This document shows positions 23,919 to 33,265 of a stretch of 64,000 nt of DNA, piece after piece (the first letter of the stretch is position 1; each line of letters begins with the position of its first letter). The stretch is from Ketobacter alkanivorans (GTDB taxonomy: Bacteria > Pseudomonadota > Gammaproteobacteria > Pseudomonadales > Ketobacteraceae). The DNA lies in assembly GCF_002863865.1 (NCBI RefSeq), contig NZ_CP022684.1:4159990-4223989 (forward strand), read 5' to 3'. The notes below the pieces were generated by a model. That model was not told where the DNA came from. It was given only the letters and a program-made list of their open reading frames with translations, and made no database searches. The translations under genes were made by a program, and so were the position numbers.

Positions 23919-26047
23919 CTCGTATTTTGTTTGTGGTGGCTTTTTTATTGGGCGCGTTGGCTGTTGTGTGGATCGGCGCTGATTTTGTAGGTAATGATTG
24001 GCTGGCGTTGGCGGTTACGATTCTGATTGGGCTGGTGTATGGCCTTGGTTGTGTTGAGATGCTGCAGTTTCGTCAGGCCACAGCCATGCTGAATACTGCT
24101 TTGCGTCATGTGCCAGGGGATTTGGAAAACCTGAACGCCTGGCTGTCGAAAGTTCATCCCTCATTGCAGAATGCAGTGCGTTTGCGCATCGAAGGCGAGC
24201 GCGTGGCACTGCCGGGGCCAGTGTTTACTCCCTATCTGGTCGGTTTGCTGGTGATGCTGGGTTTGCTTGGTACCTTTATCGGCATGGTCGTCACGTTGAA
24301 CGGTGCGGTGTTTGCGTTGGAGGGAACCACGGAACTGCAGGCCATTCGAGCGGGTTTAGCAGCCCCCATCAAGGGGTTGGGGCTGGCTTTTGGAACCTCT
24401 GTAGCGGGTGTGGCTGCCTCTGCCATGTTGGGGTTGATCTCTACATTGAGCAGGCGTGAACGCATGATCGCGACTGGATTGCTTGATCAGTGTATAGCGA
24501 GTGAGTTTCGAGCTTTTTCATTACAGCACAATCGTCAGGAAACATTCAAAGCGATGCAGTTCCAAGCACAGGCGCTGCCTGAGGTGGCAGAGCGGCTGCA
24601 GTTGATGGCTGACAATATGGAGCGCATGACTCAGGCAATGACCACCGCCCTGACTGAAGGCCAGCATCGCTTTCAGGAAACCGCCACAGAGACTTTTTCT
24701 AAACTGGCAGCGTCGGTTGAAGGCTCATTGCAGGCCAGCTTATCTGAAAGTGGGCGTATGGCCGGTGACAGCATCAAGCCCGTGGTTGAATCCGCAATGA
24801 GCTCTGTGGTCGAACTGGCGCAGAAAACCCAGCAACATTTACAAGAGGTTGGTCAATCTCAGCTTGAGGCGCTATCTGGTCAGTTCAGCAGTACCGCACA
24901 TGATGTGAGTGAGGCCTGGCGCACAGGGTTGGCAGGATATGAACAGTCACAGACTGAGCTGGTGAGTGCCGTGGAGACATCCCTTGTCCGCTTTTCCCAG
25001 AGTTTCGAAGCCACTGCTCATGATACGTTGCAGCGACTGGAGCAGGGGGATGAGCAACGTCTTGGCTTGTGGAGCACATCGTTGCAGAGCACAGCGGATC
25101 AGCTGACAGCTAGCTGGTGCCGACAGGGAGAGCAGATGCTGTCACAACAGCAGGCAGCATTGAACAGCATTCAGTCCTCAGCCAATGAGGTGGTCGAACG
25201 TTCCGATCGTACCAGCACCAAGCTGTTGGACGAATGGTCGCACGTACTGCAGCGGTCTGGCGATATGCTGCGTAGCCGAATGGAGACTGAGCAAACCTGG
25301 CTGGATCAACAAGCTGGCCGCATGGAAGGGCTGGTTTCCATGCTGCGGGAAGAGCTGAGCGCGTTACGCGGTGATGAGTCCGCCCGGGCAAATGCGGCAG
25401 TGGAACGTCTTTCCGACTTGGAAGCCGTTGTGGCTGGGCACCTGACTCAACTGGGCTGTGCCCTGGAAGAGCCAATGGCCCGCTTGGTGGAAACCGCATC
25501 GCAGGCACCTAAAGCGGCTGCAGAGGTTATCGAGCAACTGCGTCAGGAAATTTCCAATAATATTGAGCGCGATAACGGGCTCTTGATTGAACGGCAGCGG
25601 ATAATGGAGGATCTCAATGCGTTGCTGATTTCCTTGGAGAAGGTTTCTACTGAGCAGCGTGCTGCGATTGAAAGCCTGGTAGCTGGCTCCGCCGCGCAGT
25701 TGACGCAGGTAAGTGACCGGTTTGGCCGTTACATTGAAGCCGAAACCGGCAAACTGTCTGATATGGCAACCAATCTTGAGAGCAGTGCTGTGGAGGTATC
25801 CAGCCTTGGCGAAGCGTTCGGTTATGCGGTCGAGTTATTCAGTGATTCCAATGACAAGCTGATTGAAAGTCTGAATCGTATTGAAGAATCGTTGGATAAA
25901 ACCAGCACGCGTAACGATGAACAGCTTGCTTACTATGTGGCTCAGGCCAAAGAGATCATTGATCTCAGCATGATGTCGCAAAAAGAGATTATTGAAGAGT
26001 TGCGTCAACAGGCCGATAGCGAACCTGCAGCAGAAGAGGTGGTCTGA
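23915..26047 (+). CDS. DUF802 protein, MotA/TolQ/ExbB-like membrane channel subunit with a long helical tail (ZorA-like)
   Basis: 710 aa. Four TM helices are seen: about 5-23, 28-47, 106-130 (VGLLVMLGLLGTFIGMVVTL, the LLGLLGTFxGM signature of MotA/TolQ/ExbB) and 153-178 (GLGLAFGTSVAGVAASAML). The remaining 530 residues are a soluble, Ala/Gln/Glu/Ser-rich, largely heptad-like tail containing DUF802-type repeats (several similar LW-x-x-SLQ-x-TADQL and SQQ/HDTLQRL blocks). Proton-channel subunits with a long intracellular tail are the design of ZorA in Zorya defence. Its partner with a MotB-type helix follows with a 1-nt overlap (TGATG). Confidence 0.82.
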   Translation: MTRILFVVAFLLGALAVVWIGADFVGNDWLALAVTILIGLVYGLGCVEMLQFRQATAMLNTALRHVPGDLENLNAWLSKVHPSLQNAVRLRIEGERVALPGPVFTPYLVGLLVMLGLLGTFIGMVVTLNGAVFALEGTTELQAIRAGLAAPIKGLGLAFGTSVAGVAASAMLGLISTLSRRERMIATGLLDQCIASEFRAFSLQHNRQETFKAMQFQAQALPEVAERLQLMADNMERMTQAMTTALTEGQHRFQETATETFSKLAASVEGSLQASLSESGRMAGDSIKPVVESAMSSVVELAQKTQQHLQEVGQSQLEALSGQFSSTAHDVSEAWRTGLAGYEQSQTELVSAVETSLVRFSQSFEATAHDTLQRLEQGDEQRLGLWSTSLQSTADQLTASWCRQGEQMLSQQQAALNSIQSSANEVVERSDRTSTKLLDEWSHVLQRSGDMLRSRMETEQTWLDQQAGRMEGLVSMLREELSALRGDESARANAAVERLSDLEAVVAGHLTQLGCALEEPMARLVETASQAPKAAAEVIEQLRQEISNNIERDNGLLIERQRIMEDLNALLISLEKVSTEQRAAIESLVAGSAAQLTQVSDRFGRYIEAETGKLSDMATNLESSAVEVSSLGEAFGYAVELFSDSNDKLIESLNRIEESLDKTSTRNDEQLAYYVAQAKEIIDLSMMSQKEIIEELRQQADSEPAAEEVV

Positions 26048-26688
26048 TGGAGGAACTGGATGATGCGGTTTCTGCATCAACACCCATCTGGGCTATTTTT
26101 GGTGATCTGATGTCAGGCCTGGTAGGCGTGTTTGTGCTGGTGCTGGTTTGGGTTTTGGGCATTCAGCTCGAACTCACGCAGAGCCTTGAAGAGGAGGTTC
26201 AGAAGCGCCAGGCTGAGGAGCAGAGGCGTATGGCGTTGGAAGCAGCGTTGGCCGATCCCTTGGCGACGGGTCGAATAACGCTTAACAACGGACGTATTGG
26301 AATCAGCGGTAGCGTGTTGTTTGCGCTGAATTCAGATGAGCTTCAGCCGGAAGGCCGAGAGTTACTGCATACATTGGTCATGCCTTTGCAGGTATACCTG
26401 GGGGAGAGAGATGAACTGCTTATGGTGAGCGGTTTTACCGATGACCTCCCTATCCAAAAGAACAACTATCGTTATCAGGATAACTGGGAGCTTTCTGCCC
26501 AGCGAGCGCTGACCGTCACAAGAGCGCTGGTGGAAGAGGGTATGCCCTCTTCAATGGTGTTCGCTGCGGCCTTTGGTGCGCAGCAACCTGTGGCTTCCAA
26601 TGCAGAGCGTGAAGGTCGAGCGCGTAATCGTCGCGTTGAAATGGCGCCGGTACCCAGAGCGGGAAAAGGGCTTCAAATCAATGACTGA
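26047..26688 (+). CDS. MotB/ZorB-like OmpA-family peptidoglycan-binding protein
   Basis: 213 aa. The single N-terminal TM helix carries the stator pattern W-x-x-FGDLMSGL, with Asp20 in the position of the ion-carrying Asp of MotB/ZorB. A coiled coil (about 45-70) leads to an OmpA-like domain at 80-205 with SGFTDDLPI, NWELSAQRALTV and NREGRARNRRVEM-like blocks. It should pair with the DUF802 protein as an inner-membrane, ion-driven unit anchored to peptidoglycan. There is no flagellar gene nearby. It overlaps the next gene by 8 nt. Confidence 0.85.
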   Translation: MEELDDAVSASTPIWAIFGDLMSGLVGVFVLVLVWVLGIQLELTQSLEEEVQKRQAEEQRRMALEAALADPLATGRITLNNGRIGISGSVLFALNSDELQPEGRELLHTLVMPLQVYLGERDELLMVSGFTDDLPIQKNNYRYQDNWELSAQRALTVTRALVEEGMPSSMVFAAAFGAQQPVASNAEREGRARNRRVEMAPVPRAGKGLQIND

Positions 26689-27502
26689 TGTTGCAGACCA
26701 AGTGCCACGTAATGCGGATACGCTGCGTGGGCTGCAGGATTCGTTGTCTGATCTGGTTGACCAGAACGCCCATCGTTATGAGCCTGTCAGGTTCCGCCGG
26801 ATCGAATCTCTGGTGCGGCGGGCCCAAGAGAAGCGCCAGGATGTTGCATATCGATTACTGGAAAGAGCAAAGCAATTGCTGGCCGATTATCGCTGCGATT
26901 GGGCGCGGGTAAAACAACAGGCGCAGCATGCCCTTCAGGATATACAGAATGAGTATCCCGAAGGGCAGAATGATTTACGTTTTGGTGACATTAAAGCGGT
27001 GCTAAGGCACTCGGCACGATTACAGCGCCGGTCATCGGAATCGTCGTTAACGGAAGTTCTGGCGCATTTTGCTCGGCGTGCTGAATCCTGTGAGGATGCG
27101 GCCGAGGATCATTCCTTTGAAGGCTTGTTACGTAAGCAGGAAGTGGATGCGCTCAAGCAGTTTGAAGATGAGGATGCCGTTGCTGATCTGGATGCGTTGC
27201 TACCGGTCGGTGAGCTAAAGGCGCTGAAGGAATTCAGAGAGTCGTGGGCCAAGCGCAGTACAGAAAAAGCAGTATTGAAGGCGTTGGATGAGGCTCCAGA
27301 GGATGCCGGGCCGCTGAATTCCCATCGCTTGGTTGTGCGTTCCTTAATCGCAATGCAGGACATATCCCCTGAATATCTAGGGCGTTTTGTAAATCACATT
27401 GAAGCGCTGTTATGGCTGGAGCAGGCCGGTGCCTGTATGCTGGCTGGTGACGTGAAGCCCCAAAGCGGGAAGAGCAAGTCAGGACAAAGCCGCCGCCGCT
27501 AG
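26681..27502 (+). CDS. DUF2894 domain-containing protein (last gene of the Zorya-like operon)
   Basis: A 273-aa, charged, helical cytoplasmic protein. Segments such as LRGLQDSLSDLVDQN near residue 14 and the C-terminal PLNSHRLVVRSLIAMQDISPEYLGRF-like block (about 210-240) match DUF2894. ATG 26681 follows AAAAGGG and overlaps the OmpA-family stop by 8 nt; an ORF extension to 26573 lies inside that gene and is not used. No enzymatic motif is seen. The C-terminus is basic (KPQSGKSKSGQSRRR). The stop overlaps the converging GGDEF/EAL gene by 4 nt. Function unknown. Confidence 0.78.
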   Translation: MTDVADQVPRNADTLRGLQDSLSDLVDQNAHRYEPVRFRRIESLVRRAQEKRQDVAYRLLERAKQLLADYRCDWARVKQQAQHALQDIQNEYPEGQNDLRFGDIKAVLRHSARLQRRSSESSLTEVLAHFARRAESCEDAAEDHSFEGLLRKQEVDALKQFEDEDAVADLDALLPVGELKALKEFRESWAKRSTEKAVLKALDEAPEDAGPLNSHRLVVRSLIAMQDISPEYLGRFVNHIEALLWLEQAGACMLAGDVKPQSGKSKSGQSRRR

Positions 27503-29844
27503 TTGTTGGCAGCCTGATCCGGCTTGGCGAAGTTCTCCACCCAGGGGAGTACATCTTTGGCAGGTAACGGGCGGCTCAGATAAAATCCTTGCAGCCAGTC
27601 GCAACCCCATTCGCGTAGCAGGTCCATCGAGGCCTGATTCTCAACACCTTCTGCAACAACTTTCAGGTTAAAGCTGTGAGCCAGTTCAATGGTTGATTTC
27701 ACGATGATCTGATCATCCGCCAACTGGTCTAGCTGCAACACAAAGCTTTTATCGATCTTAAGTTCGGTCACCGGCATGTGCTTTAAGTGTGATAGTGATG
27801 AGTAGCCCGTACCAAAGTCATCAATTGCCAGGTCGAAGCCAAAGCTGCGGAAGCGTATCAGCAAGTCGATGGCTTCCTTCGCGTCGCGCATAATTTCACT
27901 TTCGGTGATTTCAAATGCCAGGCTGTCACTGGGCAAGCTATAGTCGTCCAATAGCTGCTTTATGTTTTCCAATAAGTGTTTACGAGATAGATCCTTGGCC
28001 GATAAATTGATTGCCACTTGAGCCGTGAATTGGTTGGATTTCCATTCCGCGATTTGCGTTATAACGGCTTCTACGACCCAATCGGTGATGTTTGCAATCA
28101 GGCCCGCCTGCTCCGCCAGCGGAATAAACAAATCGGGTGGAATAAAGCCTTGTTCCGGATGTATCCAGCGAATAAGCGCTTCAAATCGAAAGTGCTCCTG
28201 GGTGCTAGCCAATACCTTGGGTTGAAAATACATTTGCAGTTGGCCATCGTTCTGAGCCAACGTCTTTTTAAGGTCTGCCAGTAACTGCAAGCGCTTGAGA
28301 TGGGTTTGTTCCATATTGCTGTTGTAAAAGGCGATACCCAATTGTTCTCGGCGTGCCATATCCAGAGCAATACTGGCTTGTTGAACCAGCTGGTCTGCAT
28401 CTGTGCTGTCTCTCGGCGCACAAGCAATACCCATGGAAAACTTCAAAGTGATTTCCAACTGCTGAATCATGTAAGCGCTGGATAGAGTGGCCAGCACGTT
28501 TTCGGCGGTGCGTTCCACGCTGCATGCCAGTGGAATAGCCACCAGGAATTCATCTCCACCCAATCGAGCGGCCAGGCAATTCTGTTCAGGCAATCCGCTT
28601 AAGCGCTCACCTATTTGTTTCAGACATTGATCCCCTACAAAATGGCCAAACGTATCGTTCACGATTCTGAAGTCGAGGATGTTGATGCAGATTACGCTGA
28701 GGGGCTTGTAGTCGATACTATCAAGATGCTCTTTGAGCCGAGTGATAATATGTTGACGGTTTATCAGGCTGGTGAGTGGGTCATGGTGAGCCTGAAATAC
28801 GATGCGGGCTTCGCGTTCTGCCAGGCCAACCTGCATGGTTTCAAAGGCAGCGGCTAATTCGCTTACTTCACTGGTTGTACGTTGCACATCAACCTTAAGC
28901 CCAAATTCTCCTTTGGCCATGCGGCTGGCCGTCTTGGCCAGAGACCTAAGTGGATACGCCATGTTGCGGGCTATCACTATGCCGCCGAATGAGGCCAGTA
29001 AAGCACCAATGAACGTGATGACGATAATTCTGAGCTGTAATACATCGAACTCGTGAAAGGCTTTCTCAACGCTGTAGGTCAGGTAAAGTCCGGCCTCGCC
29101 GCTGTTGGATTGGTTCAGATCCAATTGGAGTGAAGCAAATTGAGGGCGTCCAAATAAAGGCAGCGAGTGCGTACTATAAGGGGTATAGGCCTCACTTAAT
29201 GCTTTTAACCAAAGATCCGGGGGCAAGGTTGACGCGATCACTTTGTCAGAGGAGGATTTGTTGAAATAAAACGTAATATCCAGCCCGGTCAAATCCTTCC
29301 ATTGTTCAGCCAGCTCCCGGTTCAGTTCAAACCCTACCATGGCAATGGCGATGGGAAGAGGCGCTTTTACCGGTAACAGTATGACTTGGTAGAGGCGTCC
29401 ATTAACGGTCAGGTAGTCGGTTGCCCCCCCATTACTTAAGCTGGATCGAATAAAGAAATCTTGATTGAAATGCGCTTCAACCTGCTCGGTGTCGGAAGCG
29501 ATGATTTTACCTTGTAAAGACAGCAGCACCATCAGATCCGCGCCGATTCGCTCGCCATGATTATGCAGTACGCTTTCCAATGTGCTTTTATCCTGGGTGG
29601 CAACCGCCTGTTTGAAGCCGAAATCCGATGTCAGCACTTCAGTTGAACTCATCAACTGTTGTTCTCTGTTTCTCAATAACTGCTTGAGCACGCTTTCTGC
29701 TATGGAGAGATTACTGTCGATTTGATTGTGGCTGTGGTTGGTGGTTGACAGCCAAACTGCGAGCGCAACAGTGAGGGCCATGCTGATGAGCAAGCCAAGA
29801 ACAAAGCGAAGTAGGCGCTGTTGTAAAGATGCACTAACGGCCAT
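27499..29844 (-). CDS. Membrane GGDEF/EAL cyclic-di-GMP protein with sensor and HAMP domains
   Basis: 781 aa: TM helix about 10-30, a periplasmic dCACHE/double-sensor-like region 31-270, TM helix about 272-293, HAMP to 345, GGDEF domain 350-510 with an intact RLGGDEF active site, and EAL domain 525-770 with FEALIRW and the DDFGTGYSS loop. Both catalytic signatures are conserved, so it may make and degrade c-di-GMP depending on the periplasmic signal. It overlaps the upstream cupredoxin-like gene by 11 nt, which suggests that this protein supplies or shapes the signal. Confidence 0.92.
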   Translation of the reverse strand: MAVSASLQQRLLRFVLGLLISMALTVALAVWLSTTNHSHNQIDSNLSIAESVLKQLLRNREQQLMSSTEVLTSDFGFKQAVATQDKSTLESVLHNHGERIGADLMVLLSLQGKIIASDTEQVEAHFNQDFFIRSSLSNGGATDYLTVNGRLYQVILLPVKAPLPIAIAMVGFELNRELAEQWKDLTGLDITFYFNKSSSDKVIASTLPPDLWLKALSEAYTPYSTHSLPLFGRPQFASLQLDLNQSNSGEAGLYLTYSVEKAFHEFDVLQLRIIVITFIGALLASFGGIVIARNMAYPLRSLAKTASRMAKGEFGLKVDVQRTTSEVSELAAAFETMQVGLAEREARIVFQAHHDPLTSLINRQHIITRLKEHLDSIDYKPLSVICINILDFRIVNDTFGHFVGDQCLKQIGERLSGLPEQNCLAARLGGDEFLVAIPLACSVERTAENVLATLSSAYMIQQLEITLKFSMGIACAPRDSTDADQLVQQASIALDMARREQLGIAFYNSNMEQTHLKRLQLLADLKKTLAQNDGQLQMYFQPKVLASTQEHFRFEALIRWIHPEQGFIPPDLFIPLAEQAGLIANITDWVVEAVITQIAEWKSNQFTAQVAINLSAKDLSRKHLLENIKQLLDDYSLPSDSLAFEITESEIMRDAKEAIDLLIRFRSFGFDLAIDDFGTGYSSLSHLKHMPVTELKIDKSFVLQLDQLADDQIIVKSTIELAHSFNLKVVAEGVENQASMDLLREWGCDWLQGFYLSRPLPAKDVLPWVENFAKPDQAANN

Positions 29845-30502
29845 GATGTTTAAACCGGTCTGAGCCGAAGCCGCGTACGGGCTCGGGCTTGGGAATGGGT
29901 TTCAACTCCAGCCGGAGTTCAATGTCGCGCTCAGTTGTAGTGGGCAGAATCCGCTCCTCGACGTCGTCGAAGCCACTGGCTTTTCGGGCGTGCCAGATGC
30001 GTAACGGTTGGTTTGCGGGCAGCTCCAGCTGCGCTTTGCCAGTCGCATCCGTTTGCGCCCAACTTTGGGTATCGCTCACGATGATGTAGCCGGTCATGCG
30101 ATCGTGAATATTGCAGCCTAGTACCACAATGCCTGGGTTATTGAACGGAATCGGGTGTTCGGGTTGTTCCGCATAGAGTTTGAGTTCAAATACCTTGGGC
30201 TTCGAGAACGAATAAACATGATGGCGTATGTTGTCGCTGTTAGGAAAATTTACCTGGCGACCTTGTTCTACGATAAGTATTTGAGGAACAAAGGCTTTGT
30301 CTATTTGGTCCATCACCGCAGCAGGCCGCATTTGGGTATCAGCAGCATTGGCAGGGCGATAAGTCGGTGGCCCCATAAGTACCGCGCCTGAGACGGGTTC
30401 ACCATGCTGGTCCAGAACCAGTATGCTGACAGCATCTGCGTGCGCGCGGGAGACCGAGAGCCCCACTGCTACAATGATGGCCAAAATGGTGGTTAGATGC
30501 AA
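29834..30502 (-). CDS. Cupredoxin-like periplasmic protein ("methylamine utilization protein" family)
   Basis: 222 aa. A signal peptide (about 1-22, ending AHA) is followed by a carboxypeptidase-regulatory-like and plastocyanin-like fold. Blue-copper-type ligands are visible: His in NIRHHVYSFS near 94, then Cys, His and Met in LGCNIHDRMTGY near 127-138. It could bind copper and sense redox state or metal. Homologues are labelled methylamine utilization protein, but no mau genes are present here, so that label should not be taken as function. First gene of a two-gene operon with the GGDEF/EAL protein. Confidence 0.8.
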   Translation of the reverse strand: MHLTTILAIIVAVGLSVSRAHADAVSILVLDQHGEPVSGAVLMGPPTYRPANAADTQMRPAAVMDQIDKAFVPQILIVEQGRQVNFPNSDNIRHHVYSFSKPKVFELKLYAEQPEHPIPFNNPGIVVLGCNIHDRMTGYIIVSDTQSWAQTDATGKAQLELPANQPLRIWHARKASGFDDVEERILPTTTERDIELRLELKPIPKPEPVRGFGSDRFKHHGR

Positions 30503-30616
30503 AGAAGCCAGCCTGTTGTGAACTAAGTCCGTGAAAAATACCGTTAAATTCAGTATAGCAAAGGCTCGGCTACTGACTGGATAGATTGTATTTTGTTCGT
30601 TCTGTGCGTTAACACT

Positions 30617-32926
30617 CTATTCTATAACGGTTTTTGCGGTAGGACTGGGGCTGGTTTTTGCGATCCAAACCAACCAGGCCGGGATAACCAGAAGATCGAA
30701 AGCCAGCGCAAACAAGATGATTAAACCCGTTGCGGAACCTAGATCGCTGTTGAGTTTAAAGCTGGATGTGCCCAAAAGCAGAAAACCTGCGGTCAGCAGG
30801 ATGCTGGTGATAACAATGGGTGCGCCTGAGTGAGCCAGCACCTGCTCCAGTGCGGGGGCCCCCTCCAATCCTTGCTTACGTGTTTTCAGGTAGCGGCTGA
30901 GCAGGTGTACTGTGTCGTCAACCACCACACCAAGGCACATGCCACCCACCAGCGCCATAGATAATCCCAGCTCACCCACCGTAAGGCCCCACAGACCAAA
31001 CACCGCCATAATCGGTACAAGATTCGGCAGCAGGCTGAGCAGGCCGAATCGTACTGATCTAAAGGTAAAAGCCAATGCAATGGCTATCAGAAGCAGCGCC
31101 ACTAAAATACCTGCCATCATGCTCTTGATGTTTTTCTGCCCTATATGGGCAAACATCAGCATAGGGCTGGAACACAATGTTTCCCACTGGGGGTATAGTG
31201 TGTTGATGTGTTGTTGCATGCGGGCTTCCAGATCCAGCATTTCCAATGATGATATGTTGTGAAGGGTAACCACCACCCGAGTTGAGCGCCGATCCATGCT
31301 CAATTTATCCGAAACATCCAGGCCGAAAGGCAGGGACATTTCATACATTAATAGATATTGGGATGCCAGGTCGGCCGAGTTGGGGAGTCTATATTGATCG
31401 CTGGAACCGCCGTTCAAATTCTGATTGATTTGTTTAAAGGTGTCGCTGATGCTGGCAACGTGACGTACTTCTGGTTGTGCCAGTAACCAGTTTTTGAATT
31501 CATCTAACTCGGCGAGCAGAACAGGGTCCGACGCTGAGGCGCTGCCTTTTCGTGAAATGGCGAGCTCTGCAGAGTAAATGCCGGTGAGGTGTTCATCGGT
31601 GTAATCGGTGGCGATGCGAAAGTCGGTACTGTGATCAAAATACTCCACAAACTCATCGTTAAGGCGATTGCTGCCGATGAAAAGCATCAGGCCAATGGTG
31701 CATCCACCAACCACTAGCAGAGTTAATACACTGCGTTGAGAAATCAGCCCCAGCACAGGTGGAATAAGGTAGCGATTAACGAACAGCTCCCGTTTTGGCG
31801 TTGCGTTAGTCATGTGCAGAAAGGCTGGAAGAAAGCTGAGAGAGAGCAGCGTGGCCAGTGTCACGCCCACAGACACAATATTGCCCAAATCATGGTAGGG
31901 GGGAACATCACTGAAATTCATGGTGATGAAGCCGATAAGGGTGGTGCCCCCGGCAATCATCATAGGTTTGAAGTTATCGGCAATGGTTGTATCTGCATTG
32001 TTGCTGCCCGGAGAGATCAGTTGCAGGCGTAGAAATGTGTTGGCAATGTGAACAGAGTGGGCCACGGCGATGGTGAGAATGATCATGGGCGCCACGGCAG
32101 AGGGTGACGATAACTGAATACCCATCCAGCCACCAGCGCCCATGCCACCAAGGGCAGAGAACACTATCACTAACACGATGCCCATGCAGGCCTTCCAGCT
32201 TTGCAGAAAAAAGCGTAGCCCCAAAATCACGATCAGCAGCATCAGGGGTAACAAGGTTGCCATGTCCGCCCGGGCACTTTCAGAGAAAGTGTTCGACATC
32301 ATAATCATACCGGTTAAGTCAACGCGGGCACCTGGGTCTATTTGCTTGATCAGTGCTTCTACTTGATGCCCATGGGCGACTATGGAAGCGGCTTCGCGTG
32401 GCGAGTTACCTGGCTTGTTGATGGTCACCAGCAGACCAGTGACATCGCTGTCTGCTGAAATCAACCGGTTCACCAGGATGGGCTCGTTTAAGGCGTAAGT
32501 CCTGATTGCGGCCAAGTTATCTTGACTTAGTTCCAATCCCTCTGGAATCAGATCGTCTACCAGCAGCTCATCACCTTGCGCGCTGGTGCGCTGAAAGTTG
32601 CTGATGGAATCCACGCGGGTGGAATAGGGGGTTTTCCAAAGTTCTTGGGTGGCAGCCTGGACTGCATTTAAAGCCTGGGGTGTGAATACATCACCGGATG
32701 AAGGCGTGTAAACCAGAAGCAGTTTTTCGGAGGCGCTGAAATTGTCTTGGATGTGGTTGAAGGCCGCTAACTGGGGATTGTCTTTGGCGAAGAAAACCCG
32801 ATAATCCACGTTGAATTTCAGTTGGCTGATACCGGCTGCACACACTAGTACCAAAACTAACGGAAGCAACAAGCTCGCCTTTGGGAAGCGCGCGACAGAA
32901 AGCCTCAACGTCCATGTCGTCTTCAA
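30617..32926 (-). CDS. MMPL/hydrophobe-type RND superfamily exporter
   Basis: A 769-aa transporter with about 12 TM helices in two similar halves, each with a large periplasmic loop (residues about 40-215 and 440-600). RND motifs are present: GGMGAGGWMGIQLSSPSAVAP in the first half and GVVVDDTVHLLSRY in the second. Proton-driven export of lipids or other hydrophobic compounds is the expected role. The start is TTG 32926 with TAGGAG 8 nt upstream; no better ATG is near. A paralogue lies at 50487-52772. Confidence 0.88.
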   Translation of the reverse strand: MKTTWTLRLSVARFPKASLLLPLVLVLVCAAGISQLKFNVDYRVFFAKDNPQLAAFNHIQDNFSASEKLLLVYTPSSGDVFTPQALNAVQAATQELWKTPYSTRVDSISNFQRTSAQGDELLVDDLIPEGLELSQDNLAAIRTYALNEPILVNRLISADSDVTGLLVTINKPGNSPREAASIVAHGHQVEALIKQIDPGARVDLTGMIMMSNTFSESARADMATLLPLMLLIVILGLRFFLQSWKACMGIVLVIVFSALGGMGAGGWMGIQLSSPSAVAPMIILTIAVAHSVHIANTFLRLQLISPGSNNADTTIADNFKPMMIAGGTTLIGFITMNFSDVPPYHDLGNIVSVGVTLATLLSLSFLPAFLHMTNATPKRELFVNRYLIPPVLGLISQRSVLTLLVVGGCTIGLMLFIGSNRLNDEFVEYFDHSTDFRIATDYTDEHLTGIYSAELAISRKGSASASDPVLLAELDEFKNWLLAQPEVRHVASISDTFKQINQNLNGGSSDQYRLPNSADLASQYLLMYEMSLPFGLDVSDKLSMDRRSTRVVVTLHNISSLEMLDLEARMQQHINTLYPQWETLCSSPMLMFAHIGQKNIKSMMAGILVALLLIAIALAFTFRSVRFGLLSLLPNLVPIMAVFGLWGLTVGELGLSMALVGGMCLGVVVDDTVHLLSRYLKTRKQGLEGAPALEQVLAHSGAPIVITSILLTAGFLLLGTSSFKLNSDLGSATGLIILFALAFDLLVIPAWLVWIAKTSPSPTAKTVIE

Positions 32927-33265
32927 GGTGTATGCTCCTACAGCAACTTTCGCAGGTGGCCTGGTTATCTGATCCCCGGATCAGCCCTCGCTTTCCATGC
33001 GAAGCCGTGTCTATCCTTGTGACGAACCCATGCAAATTAAAACGAATTCAAGTATCAGGGGGCCTGCGTATCGATTCTGCGAGCGCGGGCCTGAAAACCT
33101 AATTAGCTTGGTTAATTCTAGCAGTATTGCTGAACAGAATGCATCCAAAGAATATTCGTAAACCTTGTTTACTTGGGGTGTTTTATGGGGGAGTTCTAAG
33201 AAGACATCACCGCAAGAGTTGGCCTGGCGAAGGTTGCGCAGGCCATGAGTCTTACGGGAAGATTA
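32927..33265. other. Intergenic region between ppnP and the RND exporter gene
   Basis: 339 bp. It must include the exporter's promoter and ribosome-binding site at the right and the end of the ppnP transcript at the left. A short plus-strand frame (33127-33315) starts with TTG, has no good ribosome-binding site and overlaps ppnP, so I do not call it. No clear terminator or RNA was recognised. Confidence 0.4.

Noticed and set aside
23226..27502. Canonical Zorya defence system
   Set aside because: The MotA/MotB-like pair fits, but there are no ZorC/ZorD/ZorE genes, helicase or nuclease motifs. I report it as Zorya-like only.
29834..30502. True methylamine utilization (mau) gene
   Set aside because: No mau structural or maturation genes are present; only the family label and a copper-like site support it.
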